From Pseudescherichia vulneris NBRC 102420 (GTDB taxonomy: Bacteria > Pseudomonadota > Gammaproteobacteria > Enterobacterales > Enterobacteriaceae), in contig NZ_BBMZ01000008.1 of assembly GCF_000759795.1 (NCBI RefSeq), positions 186,001 to 250,000 on the forward strand: a stretch of DNA of 64,000 bases, given 5' to 3'. The position numbers and the translations under genes are program-made. Below, piece by piece: positions 7,549 through 17,757 of this stretch (its first letter is position 1; every line of letters begins with the position of its first letter). Below the pieces are notes generated by a model. It was not told the DNA's origin. It ran no database searches and saw only the letters and a list, made by a program, of their open reading frames with translations.

Positions 7549-7770
7549 GACCCCCCCTTTAGCTGGCTGTATGCATTTACTGCATTGTTTTGCATGCGTT
7601 ACGTAATTTTCGTGATGCTGAGGGGTGCCAGTGCTGGCAAGGATCTGGTGACCCAGATGCAACTGTATTCATGGGTGGGTGTGATTATCATTGCATTACG
7701 ACCTGCTTATGATCACTCGGAACAGCATATGCGTTTTAATCTCATCGGAAAACCGGAGCATCGGGTATGA
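7549..7770 (+). pseudogene. 3' fragment of a small membrane-protein gene
   Basis: An open frame runs from just after a TGA at 7546 to a TGA at 7768-7770 and overlaps the next gene as ATGA. The only early start is a TTG at 7585 without a good ribosome binding site. The translation has a hydrophobic stretch (MRYVIFVML), a second one (WVGVIIIALRP) and a polar tail with HMRFNL, as expected for the C-terminal half of a two- or three-TM protein that has lost its 5' end. The overlap with the DUF1493-like gene suggests the two once formed a coupled pair. A short intact gene starting at 7585 cannot be excluded. Confidence 0.4.
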
Positions 7771-8093
7771 GTGGTGATAAAGCGTCAGAAATTTTGCACT
7801 TCGTTAGGTATGAACTTTCGGCCAACAGGCTTGGGATTGATGACTCCCTTACATCCGGGAATTCGATGACTGTTTTCGAAGATGTTTTTGCAATGATGGA
7901 GCGCTTCTCTGGACGCTATGGAGTGGAGTGCAGCAGTATTGACTGGCTGAAGTATTACCCTCCAGTCGGTATTGCTTTTCTACCTAATTTTCTTTTGCCG
8001 GCAAAGCTGAAAACAGATCGTACCCTGCCAGTTCCGCTGACCGTAAGAATGCTTATTGAGTCAGAGAGGGCTGGACGATGGCTTTACGATTAG
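7767..8093 (+). CDS. DUF1493-like small protein
   Basis: The 108-aa product starts at an ATG overlapping the preceding stop. The central part (GIDDSLTSGNSMTVFEDVFAMMERFSGRYGVE, near residues 23-54) has the acyl-carrier-protein-like layout of enterobacterial DUF1493 proteins: a helix, an Asp-Ser containing loop and a helix that precedes a short C-terminal segment with PVPLTVRMLIESERAGRW. DUF1493 has no settled function. It is the last gene of the island before tRNA-Ile. The family assignment is from pattern memory and moderately uncertain. Confidence 0.58.
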   Translation: MSGDKASEILHFVRYELSANRLGIDDSLTSGNSMTVFEDVFAMMERFSGRYGVECSSIDWLKYYPPVGIAFLPNFLLPAKLKTDRTLPVPLTVRMLIESERAGRWLYD

Positions 8094-8110
8094 CTGGTGG
8101 GAGTATCCCC

Positions 8111-8144
8111 AAAAAAACAAAAGGCTGGAGATTTCTCTCCAGCC
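8111..8144 (-). terminator. Rho-independent terminator of the tRNA-Ile gene
   Basis: Arms GGCTGGAGA (8123-8131) and TCTCCAGCC (8136-8144) form a 9-bp stem. On the minus strand it is followed by a T-rich tract (the A-run at 8111-8122 on the plus strand). It lies 12 bases past the tRNA 3' end. Confidence 0.85.
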
Positions 8145-8155
8145 CTTGCTGTATC

Positions 8156-8231
8156 TGGTGGCCCCTGCTGGGTTTGAACCAGCGACCAAGCGATTATGAG
8201 TCGCCTGCTCTAACCACTGAGCTAAGGGGCC
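8156..8231 (-). tRNA. ileX: tRNA-Ile (CAU anticodon, lysidine type)
   Basis: The minus-strand 76-nt gene begins GGCCCCTTAGCTCAGT and ends with encoded CCA. The anticodon CAT is at tRNA positions 34-36 (8198-8196). The acceptor stem GGCCCCT pairs with AGGGGCC, and the T-arm has GGTTCAAACCC. The CAU anticodon with this body and its place beside mug identify it as the AUA-reading isoleucine tRNA, in which TilS converts C34 to lysidine, as with E. coli ileX. Its 3' end faces the accessory island, the usual orientation for tRNA-targeted integration. Confidence 0.93.
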
Positions 8232-8356
8232 GTGGCGAGGGATTATAATGTAACTAGTGACTGCAATCCAGTCATTCGGGTGTGCATGGTGCTTTTATAA
8301 ACAACCTATAATCAACCCGTTATACCTACATTTTAGTCAACTCACCTGGAGCAATG

Positions 8357-8863
8357 ATGATAAACGATATTCTCGCGCCGGGCCTGCGGGTGGTGTTTTG
8401 CGGCATCAATCCAGGCAAATCCTCGGCACACACGGGTTTTCACTTCGCGCACCCCGGTAACCGCTTCTGGAAGGTGATCTACCAGGCGGGCTTCACGGAG
8501 CAGCAGCTAAAGCCGGAAGAGGAGCAGCGGCTGCTGGATACGCGCTGTGGCATCACCATGCTGGTGGAGCGCCCAACGGTGCAGGCCAGCGAAGTGGAGC
8601 TGCACGAGCTGCGTACCGGCGGACGGGACCTGATCAAAAAAATTGAGGACTACCAGCCGGACGCGCTGGCGATCCTCGGCAAGCAGGCCTACGAGCAGGC
8701 GTTTAGCCAGCGCGGCGTGGCATGGGGGAAACAGAATATTACCATCGGTGCCACCGAGGTGTGGGTGCTGCCGAACCCTAGCGGGTTAAACCGTGCAACG
8801 CTGGAGAAGCTGGTAGAGGCTTACCAGGAGTTAGACCAGGCATTGGTGGCAAGGGGATTGTAG
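8357..8863 (+). CDS. mug: G/U mismatch-specific DNA glycosylase
   Basis: The ATG at 8357 gives 168 aa, equal to E. coli Mug; an ATG three bases earlier is also possible. Mug excises uracil and 3,N4-ethenocytosine opposite guanine in duplex DNA. Visible motifs are FCGINPG near residue 15, carrying the Asn that positions the attacking water, and LPNPSGLNR near residue 140, the loop that inserts into the DNA. It lies beside ileX and convergent with rpoD, as in E. coli. Confidence 0.95.
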   Translation: MINDILAPGLRVVFCGINPGKSSAHTGFHFAHPGNRFWKVIYQAGFTEQQLKPEEEQRLLDTRCGITMLVERPTVQASEVELHELRTGGRDLIKKIEDYQPDALAILGKQAYEQAFSQRGVAWGKQNITIGATEVWVLPNPSGLNRATLEKLVEAYQELDQALVARGL

Positions 8864-8932
8864 GCCGGGTAAGCGCAGCGCCACCCGGCAGAACGGCATT
8901 ACGCCTGATGGCGCTACGCTTATCAGGCCTAC
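8863..8932. repeat. BIME (two REP palindromes)
   Basis: The segment reads GTAGGCCGGGTAAGCGCAGCG ... GCCACCCGGC, then GCCTGATGGCGCTACGCTTATCAGGCCTAC, two REP units in opposite orientation. It lies just after mug. Confidence 0.85.
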
Positions 8933-8974
8933 ATGTGCCACATGCCAATAATGTGCATGCTATTTCAAACCAAT

Positions 8975-9005
8975 AAAAAAGCCCTCCGAAGAGGGCTTTT
9001 CTTTT
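8975..9005. terminator. Bidirectional terminator between mug and rpoD
   Basis: AAAAAGCCCTC-CGAA-GAGGGCTTTTCTTTT forms a perfect stem flanked by an A-run and a T-run, so it can act on both strands. It lies 12 bases after the rpoD stop. Confidence 0.9.
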
Positions 9006-9016
9006 AGCGGTAACGA

Positions 9017-10861
9017 TTAATCGTCGAGGAAGCTACGCAGCACTTCAGAGCGGCTCGGGTGGCGCAGCTTACGCAGCGCTTTCGCTTCGATCTGACGGAT
9101 ACGCTCACGGGTAACGTCGAACTGCTTACCAACCTCTTCCAGAGTATGGTCAGTGTTCATATCGATACCAAAACGCATACGCAAGACTTTCGCTTCACGG
9201 GCGGTCAGGCCAGCCAGCACGTCGTGCGTGGCGGCACGCAGGCTCTCGGTGGTGGCAGAGTCCAGCGGCAGCTCGAGGGTGGTATCCTCGATGAAATCAC
9301 CCAGATGCGAATCTTCGTCATCACCAATCGGCGTCTCCATAGAGATCGGCTCTTTAGCGATTTTCAGCACCTTGCGGATCTTATCTTCCGGCATCAGCAT
9401 ACGCTCGGCCAGCTCTTCCGGCGTCGGCTCGCGGCCCATCTCCTGCAGCATCTGACGGGAGATACGGTTGAGCTTGTTGATGGTCTCAATCATATGCACC
9501 GGGATACGGATGGTACGCGCCTGGTCCGCGATAGAGCGGGTAATGGCCTGACGGATCCACCAGGTAGCATAGGTCGAGAACTTATAGCCACGACGGTATT
9601 CAAACTTATCAACCGCTTTCATCAGGCCGATGTTACCTTCCTGAATCAGGTCGAGGAACTGCAGGCCACGGTTGGTGTACTTCTTAGCGATAGAGATAAC
9701 CAGACGCAGGTTCGCTTCTACCATCTCTTTCTTCGCACGGCGGGCTTTCGCTTCGCCGATAGACATGCGACGGTTGATGTCTTTAACCTGTTCGATAGTC
9801 AGGCCGGTCTCTTCTTCAATCTGCTGCAGCTTCTGCAGGCCACGGTGCACGTCTTCAGCCACATCTTGCAGCTTCTCAGACCACGGCTTGTTCATCGCCA
9901 GCGCGGCATTGAACCAGGTCTCACTGGTTTCGTTGCCGGTGAAGAGGGTGATGAAGTTCTTCTTCGGCATTTTGCACTGCTCAACGCACATCTTCATGAT
10001 GATGCGCTCCTGGGTACGCACGCGGTCCATCATGACGCGCATGCTGTTTACCAGGTAGTCGAACTGCTTCGGCACCAGACGGAACTGCTTGAACACCTCG
10101 GAGAGCTTGAGGATCTCTTCCTGAGCGGCGGCATGGCTGCGGCCTTTCGCTTTGATGGTGTCGCGGGTAACTTCGTACTGGGCACGCAGTTCGCCAAACT
10201 TCTCACGAGCCAGCTCCGGATCGATGCTGTTATCGTCGTCGCTGCTGTCGTCATCTTCTTCTTCGTCTTCGTCTTCGTCGTCATCCAGCTCTTCCTGGGA
10301 GAGCTCGGAGCCAACGTGCGTCGCGGTTGGAGCCAGATCCTCTTCCGCGTTTGGATCGACAAAGCCGGTGATCAGGTCAGACAGACGCGCTTCTTCCGCT
10401 TCAACGCGATCGTACTGCTCCAGCAGATAGGTGATCGCTTCCGGATATTCGGCAACAGAGCACTGAACCTGGTTAATCCCATCTTCAATGCGTTTTGCGA
10501 TGTCGATTTCGCCTTCACGGGTCAGCAGTTCAACTGTACCCATTTCGCGCATGTACATACGAACCGGGTCAGTGGTGCGCCCGATTTCAGATTCAACACT
10601 CGACAGAACCTGAGCCGCTGCTTCTTCCGCATCTTCATCCGTGTTATTTGAGTTTTCAGCGAGCAGCAGATCGTCGGCATCAGGTGCTTCTTCCATCACC
10701 TGAATGCCCATGTCGTTGATCATTTGGATGATGTCTTCGATCTGGTCGGAGTCGACGATATCTTCCGGCAGATGGTCATTGACCTCGGCATAGGTCAAAT
10801 AGCCTTGCTCCTTACCACGTTGGACAAGAAGTTTCAGCTGTGACTGCGGGTTTTGCTCCAT
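9017..10861 (-). CDS. rpoD: RNA polymerase primary sigma factor sigma-70
   Basis: The start at 10861 ([17 protein letters not shown]) gives 614 aa, against 613 in E. coli; the frame is open further upstream but that extension has no family support. The protein directs RNA polymerase to housekeeping promoters. Region 1.1 is at the N-terminus. A very acidic non-conserved insert ([18 protein letters not shown]) lies near residue 200. Region 2 holds [19 protein letters not shown] and [10 protein letters not shown] for -10 recognition and melting. Region 4.2 at the C-terminus holds [20 protein letters not shown] for the -35 element. It is the last gene of the rpsU-dnaG-rpoD operon. Confidence 0.98.
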   Translation of the reverse strand: MEQNPQSQLKLLVQRGKEQGYLTYAEVNDHLPEDIVDSDQIEDIIQMINDMGIQVMEEAPDADDLLLAENSNNTDEDAEEAAAQVLSSVESEIGRTTDPVRMYMREMGTVELLTREGEIDIAKRIEDGINQVQCSVAEYPEAITYLLEQYDRVEAEEARLSDLITGFVDPNAEEDLAPTATHVGSELSQEELDDDEDEDEEEDDDSSDDDNSIDPELAREKFGELRAQYEVTRDTIKAKGRSHAAAQEEILKLSEVFKQFRLVPKQFDYLVNSMRVMMDRVRTQERIIMKMCVEQCKMPKKNFITLFTGNETSETWFNAALAMNKPWSEKLQDVAEDVHRGLQKLQQIEEETGLTIEQVKDINRRMSIGEAKARRAKKEMVEANLRLVISIAKKYTNRGLQFLDLIQEGNIGLMKAVDKFEYRRGYKFSTYATWWIRQAITRSIADQARTIRIPVHMIETINKLNRISRQMLQEMGREPTPEELAERMLMPEDKIRKVLKIAKEPISMETPIGDDEDSHLGDFIEDTTLELPLDSATTESLRAATHDVLAGLTAREAKVLRMRFGIDMNTDHTLEEVGKQFDVTRERIRQIEAKALRKLRHPSRSEVLRSFLDD

Positions 10862-11009
10862 AAGACGGTATCCACACTTAATTCGTTTATTTGGTGTCGG
10901 CGTTGCTGCTGCCAACCTTTAAAGCGAGGGCGTGCTTATATTTTTGCCGCTGCCCTCATGGCGGCTGTCGGGATCTACCCGATCGATATTCGGCACTTAA
11001 GCCGTTAAA

Positions 11010-12755
11010 TCACTTCCGGGCGCGTGCTTCGTTAATCACACGCACCTCTTCGCGCTCTGCTGGCGTTAACCCGTGGGTCCGCGAGCGGGCGATCAATTCA
11101 GAGAGCCGTAGCTCAAGCACCGTGTCGAACATATGGTTCAACGCATCGGTAAAGGTCTTTTCTGCGATGTCCTTATCTGCTATATCGTCCCACATGGAGA
11201 GCTTTTCAAGGGTAGCGGCCTCATTTGTGCCGCGATACTGCTCTAAAAGCTGTCCGGTGGTCAGGCCTGGCTGTGACAGACAGGTGTTGACCAGCTGAAC
11301 GAATAAGCTAAGTCCTGGCAGCTTGGCCGGATCCAGACCGTCCAACGGCGGGACCAGCGGAGCCAGCTCAGGATTTTGCACCAGCAATCCTATTAGTATA
11401 CGCATGGTCGTGCGTTTTAGCTGCGGTGCCGGGCGCGGCTGGCCATTTTCGGACTGTTTAGGCATTAAACGTTCAAGTTGGTTATCGTCAAGAATGCCTA
11501 ATTTGTTACCCAGCTCCTGTCGCAGATAGATGCGCAGCGTCTCGCCCGGAACCTGGCCTATCAGCGGCAGCGCCAGGGTACTCAGCTGCGCGCGGCCATC
11601 CGGGGTGCTCAAATCCACCTGCGGCATCAGGCTGTTGAACAGAAACGTGGAGAGCGGCTGAGCCTGCTCCATCCGCGCTTCAAACGCCGCCTTGCCCTCT
11701 TTACGCACCAGCGTATCCGGATCTTCACCGTCGGGCAGGAACATAAAGCGTAGCTGACGTCCGTCGGTCATGTATGGCAATGCCGTTTCTAATGCGCGCC
11801 ATGCGGCTTCGCGGCCTGCACGGTCGCCGTCGTAGCAGCAGATCACGCTATTGGTCACGCGGAACAGCAGCTGAATATGCTCGGCGGTAGTGGAGGTGCC
11901 CAGCGAGGCGACGGCATAGTTAATGTCGTACTGCGCCAGCGCGACCACGTCCATATAGCCTTCAACCACCAGCAGACGCGGCGGCTCGGCGTTATCCTGC
12001 TGCGCTTCATAAAGGCCATACAGCTGGCGGCCCTTATGGAAAATATCGGTTTCCGGGGAGTTAAGGTATTTCGGCATGGCATCGCCCATGACCCGACCAC
12101 CAAAACCAATCACCCGGCCACGTTTGTCGCGGATAGGGAACATCACGCGTTCGCGGAATCGATCGTAGGTACGCCCGCGATCGTTAGTGACTAACATGCC
12201 CGCGTCGGTCAGCGACTGGCGATTCTCACCGTTGCCGCCAAAGCGTTTTAAAACGTTGTCCCAGCCGGGGGGCGCATAGCCAATGGCGAAGCGTGAAATC
12301 ACCTCGCTGCTTAAGCCGCGCTGGGCCAGATACTGGCGCGCAGGTTCAGCCGCTGGCTGGTTCAGAGATTGCTGATAAAAGGCGCTTAGGCCGTCCATCA
12401 ACTGGTAGAGCGTCTGCCGCTGGTGGCGCTCAATCTGGCTTGGGCCATTGCCCGCTTCATACGGCACGTCGAGGTTGTGCATCGCCGCCAGCTCTTCAAC
12501 CGTCTCAACGAACTCGAGCTTGTCGTAGTTCATCAGGAAGTCGATAGCGTTGCCGTGGGCGCCGCAGCCGAAGCAGTGGTAAAACTGTTTCTCACCGTTT
12601 ACGGTGAAAGAGGGGGTTTTTTCGTTATGGAACGGACAGCACGCGTGATAATTCTTGCCCTGCTTTTTTAGCTTCACCCGCGCATCGATAAGATCGATGA
12701 TGTCGGTGCGTGCCAGCAGGTCATTAATAAAGACTCGTGGGATTCGTCCAGCCAT
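11010..12755 (-). CDS. dnaG: DNA primase
   Basis: The 581-aa product has the length of E. coli DnaG, which makes RNA primers for Okazaki fragments and chromosome initiation. The N-terminal CHC2 zinc-binding domain holds CCPFHNEKTPSF and YHCFGCGAHGN (about residues 39-66). The central TOPRIM catalytic core holds VVEGYMDVVAL and CCYDGDRAGREAA. The C-terminal part binds the DnaB helicase. It is the middle gene of the macromolecular synthesis operon; the 148-base gap before rpoD corresponds to the processed intergenic region in E. coli. The preceding terminator and its own codon use keep the protein scarce relative to S21. Confidence 0.98.
   Translation of the reverse strand: MAGRIPRVFINDLLARTDIIDLIDARVKLKKQGKNYHACCPFHNEKTPSFTVNGEKQFYHCFGCGAHGNAIDFLMNYDKLEFVETVEELAAMHNLDVPYEAGNGPSQIERHQRQTLYQLMDGLSAFYQQSLNQPAAEPARQYLAQRGLSSEVISRFAIGYAPPGWDNVLKRFGGNGENRQSLTDAGMLVTNDRGRTYDRFRERVMFPIRDKRGRVIGFGGRVMGDAMPKYLNSPETDIFHKGRQLYGLYEAQQDNAEPPRLLVVEGYMDVVALAQYDINYAVASLGTSTTAEHIQLLFRVTNSVICCYDGDRAGREAAWRALETALPYMTDGRQLRFMFLPDGEDPDTLVRKEGKAAFEARMEQAQPLSTFLFNSLMPQVDLSTPDGRAQLSTLALPLIGQVPGETLRIYLRQELGNKLGILDDNQLERLMPKQSENGQPRPAPQLKRTTMRILIGLLVQNPELAPLVPPLDGLDPAKLPGLSLFVQLVNTCLSQPGLTTGQLLEQYRGTNEAATLEKLSMWDDIADKDIAEKTFTDALNHMFDTVLELRLSELIARSRTHGLTPAEREEVRVINEARARK
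11180..11213 (-). promoter_or_regulatory. Heat-shock (sigma-32) promoter of rpoD inside dnaG
   Basis: On the minus strand inside the 3' part of dnaG, CCCTTGAAAA is followed after a short spacer by GACGATATAG. This closely matches the position and sequence known for the E. coli rpoD heat-shock promoter, which raises sigma-70 synthesis during heat stress. Activity is inferred from that conservation. Confidence 0.55.
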
Positions 12756-12814
12756 AGGCCCCGTCTACCTTTAGCGTGAAGCGTTAAGGTATGTCAGATT
12801 ATAAACGAAAATAA

Positions 12815-12841
12815 GCCGCGCATTCCTTTCGGAAGCACGGC
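12815..12841 (-). terminator. Leaky terminator between rpsU and dnaG
   Basis: On the minus strand GCCGTGCTTCC-GAAA-GGAATGCGCGGC forms an 11-bp stem with one bulge and a GAAA loop, followed by TTATTTTC. In E. coli a terminator at this place lowers dnaG expression relative to rpsU; the imperfect stem and short U-tract fit partial termination. Confidence 0.75.
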
Positions 12842-12891
12842 CTTACAACTACAACTCTGCCTGTAAACTGAGGGTCAACACCCTCAGCCAA

Positions 12892-13156
<265 letters not shown>

Positions 13157-13177
13157 CTTATTTCAAAATGGTGCGGA

Positions 13178-13207
13178 ATTTTACTGCAAATGCTGCTGCT
13201 TTGTAAA
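13178..13207 (-). promoter_or_regulatory. Sigma-70 promoter of the rpsU-dnaG-rpoD operon
   Basis: On the minus strand TTTACA (-35) and TAAAAT (-10) are separated by 18 bases. The -10 lies about 70 bases before the rpsU start. A further TATACT further upstream may mark a second promoter. Confidence 0.6.
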
Positions 13208-13347
13208 GCACCGCAGCCCTTTTTACAAGGGCGCTCTCATAAGGAGGGGGAGTATACACGACCTCTGCGCCTGGGTTGAACAATAGTTTTACAACCACCG
13301 CCGAGGACCCTACACTGCGCGGTATTGCAAAGAGGTAAAGAATAGCC

Positions 13348-14361
13348 ATGCGTGTACTGGGAATTGAAACATCCTGCGATGAAACCGGCATCGCCATCTA
13401 CGACGATGAAAACGGGCTTTTAGCCAACCAATTGTATAGTCAGGTGAAACTGCACGCTGACTACGGCGGCGTGGTGCCGGAGCTGGCCTCCCGCGATCAC
13501 GTGCGCAAAACCGTGCCGCTGATCCAGGCCGCGCTGAAAGAGGCGAATCTGACCGCCAGCGATATCGACGCCGTCGCCTACACCGCTGGCCCTGGCCTGG
13601 TGGGTGCGCTGCTGGTCGGGGCCACGGTAGGGCGCTCGCTGGCCTTCGCCTGGAACGTGCCGGCCATCGCGGTTCACCACATGGAGGGCCACCTGCTGGC
13701 ACCCATGCTGGAAGAGAACCCGCCTGAGTTTCCGTTTGTGGCGCTGCTGGTCTCCGGCGGCCATACCCAGCTGATCGGCGTGACCGGTATCGGTCAGTAC
13801 ACACTGCTGGGCGAATCCATTGACGATGCCGCAGGCGAAGCTTTCGATAAGACGGCAAAGCTGCTGGGGCTGGACTATCCCGGCGGGCCAATGCTGTCGA
13901 AGATGGCCGCCGACGGCACGGAAGGGCGCTTTGTCTTCCCGCGCCCGATGACCGATCGTCCAGGGCTGGACTTCAGCTTCTCTGGCCTCAAGACCTTTGC
14001 CGCCAATACCATTCGTAACAACGGCAATGACGACCAGACCCGAGCGGATATCGCCCGCGCCTTTGAGGATGCGGTGGTGGATACCCTGATGATCAAGTGC
14101 AAGCGCGCGCTGGATCAGACCGGCTTTACGCGTCTGGTGATGGCGGGCGGCGTCAGCGCCAACCGCACGCTGCGGGCGAAGCTGGCAGAGATGATGCAGA
14201 AGCGTCGGGGTGAAGTGTTCTATGCGCGCCCGGAGTTCTGTACCGATAACGGGGCGATGATCGCCTACGCGGGTATGGTGCGTTTGAAAGCGGGTAGCCT
14301 GGCGGATCTCAGCGTGACCGTGCGTCCGCGCTGGCCGCTGGCGGAACTGCCTGCGGCATAA
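13348..14361 (+). CDS. tsaD: tRNA N6-threonylcarbamoyladenosine transferase subunit
   Basis: The 337-aa product equals E. coli TsaD (YgjD) in length. With TsaB, TsaC and TsaE it adds threonylcarbamoyl to A37 of ANN-decoding tRNAs, an essential modification. It has the ASKHA fold: [14 protein letters not shown] at the N-terminus, the metal-binding HHMEGH near residue 111, VSGGHTQL near 134, and [11 protein letters not shown] near 267. It is divergent from rpsU, as in E. coli. Confidence 0.97.
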   Translation: MRVLGIETSCDETGIAIYDDENGLLANQLYSQVKLHADYGGVVPELASRDHVRKTVPLIQAALKEANLTASDIDAVAYTAGPGLVGALLVGATVGRSLAFAWNVPAIAVHHMEGHLLAPMLEENPPEFPFVALLVSGGHTQLIGVTGIGQYTLLGESIDDAAGEAFDKTAKLLGLDYPGGPMLSKMAADGTEGRFVFPRPMTDRPGLDFSFSGLKTFAANTIRNNGNDDQTRADIARAFEDAVVDTLMIKCKRALDQTGFTRLVMAGGVSANRTLRAKLAEMMQKRRGEVFYARPEFCTDNGAMIAYAGMVRLKAGSLADLSVTVRPRWPLAELPAA

Positions 14362-14371
14362 TTGCCTTTGA

Positions 14372-14394
14372 GCCCGGCGGACTGACTGCCGGGC
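14372..14394. terminator. Hairpin between convergent tsaD and plsY
   Basis: GCCCGGC (14372-14378) and GCCGGGC (14388-14394) form a 7-bp GC stem abutting the plsY stop. No long T-run follows on either strand, so terminator function is likely but not proven. Confidence 0.45.
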
Positions 14395-15027
14395 CTACTC
14401 TTCGTCTTTTACTTCTTTATCCTTCTCGCGCTTTTTCTTCAGCTTGGTCCAGATTTTGGTTTCCTGATGACGCCACAGGCGTTGAATATTGTCGTGATGA
14501 CGGAGCAGGATCAGGCAAGAGAGCATGGAGACCGGGAAGGTAAACTGCGGTTTGAACCACCAGACGTAGAACGGGGCGATCAGCGCGCTGATAATCGCGC
14601 CCAGCGACGAGTAACCGCTCAGGAGAATGGTTAGCAGCCAGGTCCCGGCCATTACCCCGGTAAGATCCCAGCCAATCGGCGCAATCGCGCCAAACGCGGT
14701 GGCAACGCCTTTACCGCCTTTAAAACCAAAGAATACCGGCCAGATGTGGCCCAGGCAGGCGGCGATAGCAATCAGCCCCAGCCAGAACGGCGTGACGCCC
14801 AGCGCGTAAGCGCCCCACACCGGCAGCATGCCTTTCAGCACGTCAAAAATCAGTACCGCTACGGCTGCACCCTTGCCGCCAATTCGCAGGACGTTGGTCG
14901 CTCCGGGGTTGCCGGAGCCACTCTCGCGAGGATCGGGCAGACCCGCGATGCGGCAGACCAGAATGGCGCTGGAGATTGAGCCGCAAAGGTACGCGAGGAG
15001 GATCATTCCAGGCGCGATTGCACTCAT
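14395..15027 (-). CDS. plsY: Acyl-phosphate:glycerol-3-phosphate acyltransferase
   Basis: The ATG at 15027 ([17 protein letters not shown]) gives 210 aa, near the 205 aa of E. coli PlsY (YgiH); the longer open frame runs into the folB promoter region and is not used. The enzyme makes lysophosphatidic acid from acyl-phosphate and glycerol-3-phosphate in the inner membrane. Five TM segments are visible with the cytoplasmic motifs [30 protein letters not shown] and the C-terminal HHDNIQRL. The basic and acidic tail [16 protein letters not shown] is longer than usual. Confidence 0.95.
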   Translation of the reverse strand: MSAIAPGMILLAYLCGSISSAILVCRIAGLPDPRESGSGNPGATNVLRIGGKGAAVAVLIFDVLKGMLPVWGAYALGVTPFWLGLIAIAACLGHIWPVFFGFKGGKGVATAFGAIAPIGWDLTGVMAGTWLLTILLSGYSSLGAIISALIAPFYVWWFKPQFTFPVSMLSCLILLRHHDNIQRLWRHQETKIWTKLKKKREKDKEVKDEE

Positions 15028-15134
15028 AACGCTGTTCCGTTTTGAAAATGTCGTTTTATTCTCAGCATCTGTGGATAATACGCATAATTTTTTGAAAGTG
15101 GTATCCAGGTTAGCCAAAAAGCGGGCGGTGCGTG

Positions 15135-15512
15135 ATGGACATTGTATTTATAGAGCAACTTTCGGTAATCACCACGATCGGTGTTTACGACTGGGAGCAG
15201 ACGATCGAGCAGAAGCTGGTGTTCGATATCGAAATGGCGTGGGACAACCGGGCGGCGGCGAAAAGCGATGACGTGAACGACTGTCTGAGCTATGCCGACA
15301 TTGCCGATGCGGTGGTAGGCCACGTGGAAGGGCAGCGTTTTGCGCTGGTGGAGCGGGTGGCGGAAGAGGTGGCGGATCTGCTGCTGAGCCGGTTCAACTC
15401 GCCCTGGCTGCGTATCAAAGTAAGCAAGCCGGGGGCAGTGGCCCGGGCGGCAAATGTCGGGGTTATTATTGAGCGTGGCAATAGTCTGAAAGGAAAAGAT
15501 TTAAATTCATAA
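15135..15512 (+). CDS. folB: Dihydroneopterin aldolase
   Basis: The ATG at 15135 ([16 protein letters not shown]) gives 125 aa, close to E. coli FolB; a GTG three bases earlier is in frame. FolB cleaves dihydroneopterin to hydroxymethyl-dihydropterin in folate synthesis and can epimerise at C2'. Conserved parts are [13 protein letters not shown], with the substrate Glu, [10 protein letters not shown], and the C-terminal [13 protein letters not shown] with the catalytic Lys. It is divergent from plsY with a 107-base spacer. Confidence 0.96.
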   Translation: MDIVFIEQLSVITTIGVYDWEQTIEQKLVFDIEMAWDNRAAAKSDDVNDCLSYADIADAVVGHVEGQRFALVERVAEEVADLLLSRFNSPWLRIKVSKPGAVARAANVGVIIERGNSLKGKDLNS

Positions 15513-15559
15513 TTATTAAACCAAACGGCACTATATGGGTCTTACCTGCGTGCCTTTTC

Positions 15560-15589
15560 ACGGCTTGCGGATGTAGAAGCCGTTTTTTT
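15560..15589 (+). terminator. Terminator after folB
   Basis: ACGGCTT (15560-15566) and AAGCCGT (15577-15583) form a 7-bp stem followed by seven T. It lies 48 bases after the folB stop and before uppP. Confidence 0.75.
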
Positions 15590-15611
15590 ATGTCTTTTAG
15601 GGGTTTAAGTG

Positions 15612-16430
15612 ATGAGTGATATGCACACTCTTCTGGTGGCGGCCATTCTGGGCGTCGTCGAAGGGTTAACTGAGTTTTTACCGGTCTCCAGTACTGGTCA
15701 CATGATCATCGTCGGCCACCTGCTGGGGTTCGAAGGTGATACGGCCAAAACCTTCGAGGTAGTGATCCAGCTGGGCTCGATTCTGGCAGTAGTGGTGATG
15801 TTCTGGCGTCGCCTGTTTGGCCTGATCGGCATCCACTTTGGTCATCCGCCGCACGAGGGCGAAGGCAAAGGACGCTTGACGCTGATCCATATCCTGCTGG
15901 GGATGATCCCGGCGGTGGTGCTGGGGCTGGTCTTTCATGATGCCATTAAGAGCCTGTTCAACCCCATCAACGTCATGTATGCCCTGGTGGTCGGAGGCTT
16001 CCTGCTGATTGCCGCTGAGTGCCTGAAGCCGAAGACCCCACGCGCGCCGGGTCTGGATGATATGACCTATCGTCAGGCCTTTATGATCGGCTGCTTCCAG
16101 TGTCTGGCGCTGTGGCCAGGCTTCTCCCGCTCCGGGGCGACCATCTCCGGTGGGATGCTGATGGGCGTGAGCCGCTATGCGGCGTCAGAGTTCTCATTCC
16201 TGCTGGCCGTGCCGATGATGATGGGCGCAACCGCGCTGGATCTCTATAAGAGCTACCACTTCCTGACGACTGCCGATATCCCGATGTTTGCCGTGGGCTT
16301 TATCACCGCCTTCATCGTGGCGCTGGTGGCGATCAAAACCTTCCTGCAGCTGATTAAGCGTATTTCGTTTATTCCGTTCGCAATCTACCGCTTTATTGTG
16401 GCGGCGGCGGTCTACGTCGTTTTCTTCTAA
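15612..16430 (+). CDS. uppP: Undecaprenyl-diphosphate phosphatase
   Basis: The ATG at 15612 ([18 protein letters not shown]) gives 272 aa, against 273 in E. coli BacA/UppP; a GTG at 15609 is in frame. The enzyme dephosphorylates undecaprenyl diphosphate to recycle the lipid carrier for peptidoglycan and confers tolerance to bacitracin. Multiple TM segments surround the two family motifs [14 protein letters not shown] (about 17-30) and [13 protein letters not shown] (about 170-183), carrying the catalytic Glu, His, Ser and Arg. It is convergent with cca. Confidence 0.97.
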   Translation: MSDMHTLLVAAILGVVEGLTEFLPVSSTGHMIIVGHLLGFEGDTAKTFEVVIQLGSILAVVVMFWRRLFGLIGIHFGHPPHEGEGKGRLTLIHILLGMIPAVVLGLVFHDAIKSLFNPINVMYALVVGGFLLIAAECLKPKTPRAPGLDDMTYRQAFMIGCFQCLALWPGFSRSGATISGGMLMGVSRYAASEFSFLLAVPMMMGATALDLYKSYHFLTTADIPMFAVGFITAFIVALVAIKTFLQLIKRISFIPFAIYRFIVAAAVYVVFF

Positions 16431-16448
16431 GCGTTAAGGCGGCTGCCC

Positions 16449-17690
16449 TCACGCCTGTGGCTGAGGGCAGCGTGCCGCTTTCCACTTCGCTACCGCATCA
16501 ATTCGCCGCTGGGTCAGCTCCTCGCGGATCTCAGCTCCCTTAAAGCCTGCTGCGACCACCTCTTTCGTCGACACCGCCTTCGCTACCTCCCACGCCTCGC
16601 GCAGCAGCCGTCCCTGCGGATAGTCTTTGGCTTCAAAATGGGTGCGGCCGCGCACGTCGGCTTCGCTGGTCAGGGCGATCTGCTCCACGCGCTGGGGCTT
16701 ACGCCAGGCGTCAATAGCATCGAACAGCTTCACAATGGTCTGCGGTTTCAGGATCGGGAAGGTATGGATCAGATCGTGGTACTCCGCCACCAGCTTAGCC
16801 AGATCGCGCAGCTCGTTAGGCACGCGCAGGCGTTCGCACAGGTTGGCAACCAGCTTGACGCCTGCCAGGCCGTGCCCGTGGTGGCGCGGCCACAGCGCCG
16901 GCGGGGTCAGCCCCTTGCCGAGATCGTGGCACAGCGTGGCGAAGCGGACGTCGATATCCGGGCTAAGCATCGCCGCCATCGAGACCGTCATCAGCACGTG
17001 GATGCCGGTATCGATCTCCGGATGCCACTTCGCCGGGGCAGGGATGCCAAACAGAACATCAAGCTCAGGGAACAGCACTTTCAGCGCGCCGCACTCGCGC
17101 AGCGTCATAAAGTAGACCTGCGGATTACGGCTGACGAGGGCGTTTTCCGTCTCTTTCCAGACGCGCTCCGGCGTCAGGTGTTCCAGCTCGCCGGCGGCAG
17201 TCATCTCGCGCATCAGCGCCATGGTTTCATCGGCAATACGGAAGCTGAGATGGGCATAGCGGGCGGCAAAGCGCGCCACGCGCAGCACGCGCAGGGGATC
17301 TTCCCCAAAGGCGGGAGAGACATGGCGCAGGGTGCGGCTCTTGAGATCCGCCAGGCCATGATAGGGATCGATAATTTGACCGTCCGCGTCCTGGGCCAGG
17401 GCGTTAACGGTCAGGTCGCGGCGGAGCAGATCCTGCTCCAGGGTGACGTCAGGCGCGGCATAACAGGAGAAGCCGGTATAGCCAAAGCCGGATTTCCGTT
17501 CGGTACGCGCCAGGGCGTACTCCTCCCGGCTTTTGGGGTGGAGAAACACCGGGAAATCGCGGCCAACCTGCTGGTAGCCTGCATCCAGCATCTCCTGCGG
17601 GGTCGCACCCACAACCACCCAGTCTTTATCTTTAACCGGTAGCCCTAACAACGCATCCCGAACAGCACCACCGACCAGATAACTCTTCAC
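16449..17690 (-). CDS. cca: Multifunctional CCA tRNA nucleotidyltransferase
   Basis: The 413-aa product is one residue longer than E. coli Cca. It adds or repairs the CCA end of tRNAs without a nucleic-acid template. The N-terminal class II nucleotidyltransferase head holds [10 protein letters not shown] and [11 protein letters not shown], and [10 protein letters not shown] follows. A C-terminal HD phosphohydrolase domain holds TLCHDLGKG. The stop lies within a strong hairpin (GCTGCCCTCA 16442-16451 / TGAGGGCAGC 16462-16471) shared with the 3' end of uppP. Confidence 0.97.
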   Translation of the reverse strand: MKSYLVGGAVRDALLGLPVKDKDWVVVGATPQEMLDAGYQQVGRDFPVFLHPKSREEYALARTERKSGFGYTGFSCYAAPDVTLEQDLLRRDLTVNALAQDADGQIIDPYHGLADLKSRTLRHVSPAFGEDPLRVLRVARFAARYAHLSFRIADETMALMREMTAAGELEHLTPERVWKETENALVSRNPQVYFMTLRECGALKVLFPELDVLFGIPAPAKWHPEIDTGIHVLMTVSMAAMLSPDIDVRFATLCHDLGKGLTPPALWPRHHGHGLAGVKLVANLCERLRVPNELRDLAKLVAEYHDLIHTFPILKPQTIVKLFDAIDAWRKPQRVEQIALTSEADVRGRTHFEAKDYPQGRLLREAWEVAKAVSTKEVVAAGFKGAEIREELTQRRIDAVAKWKAARCPQPQA

Positions 17691-17757
17691 TACGCCACTC
17701 TCCTAACATACTTTTAACTGATGATACGTTAAGTGTAGAGAAAATGGCTAATCCGGT

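Noticed and set aside
8156-8231. Attachment-site duplication for the tRNA-linked island
   Set aside because: No second copy of the tRNA 3' end was found near the left edge of the island and no integrase is in the window.
9059-10651. 530-aa open frame on the plus strand opposite rpoD
   Set aside because: It is a mirror of the GC-biased codons of rpoD; it has no ribosome binding site and the sense gene is certain.
16638-17642. 334-aa open frame opposite cca
   Set aside because: It is antisense to a clear cca gene and has no family features.
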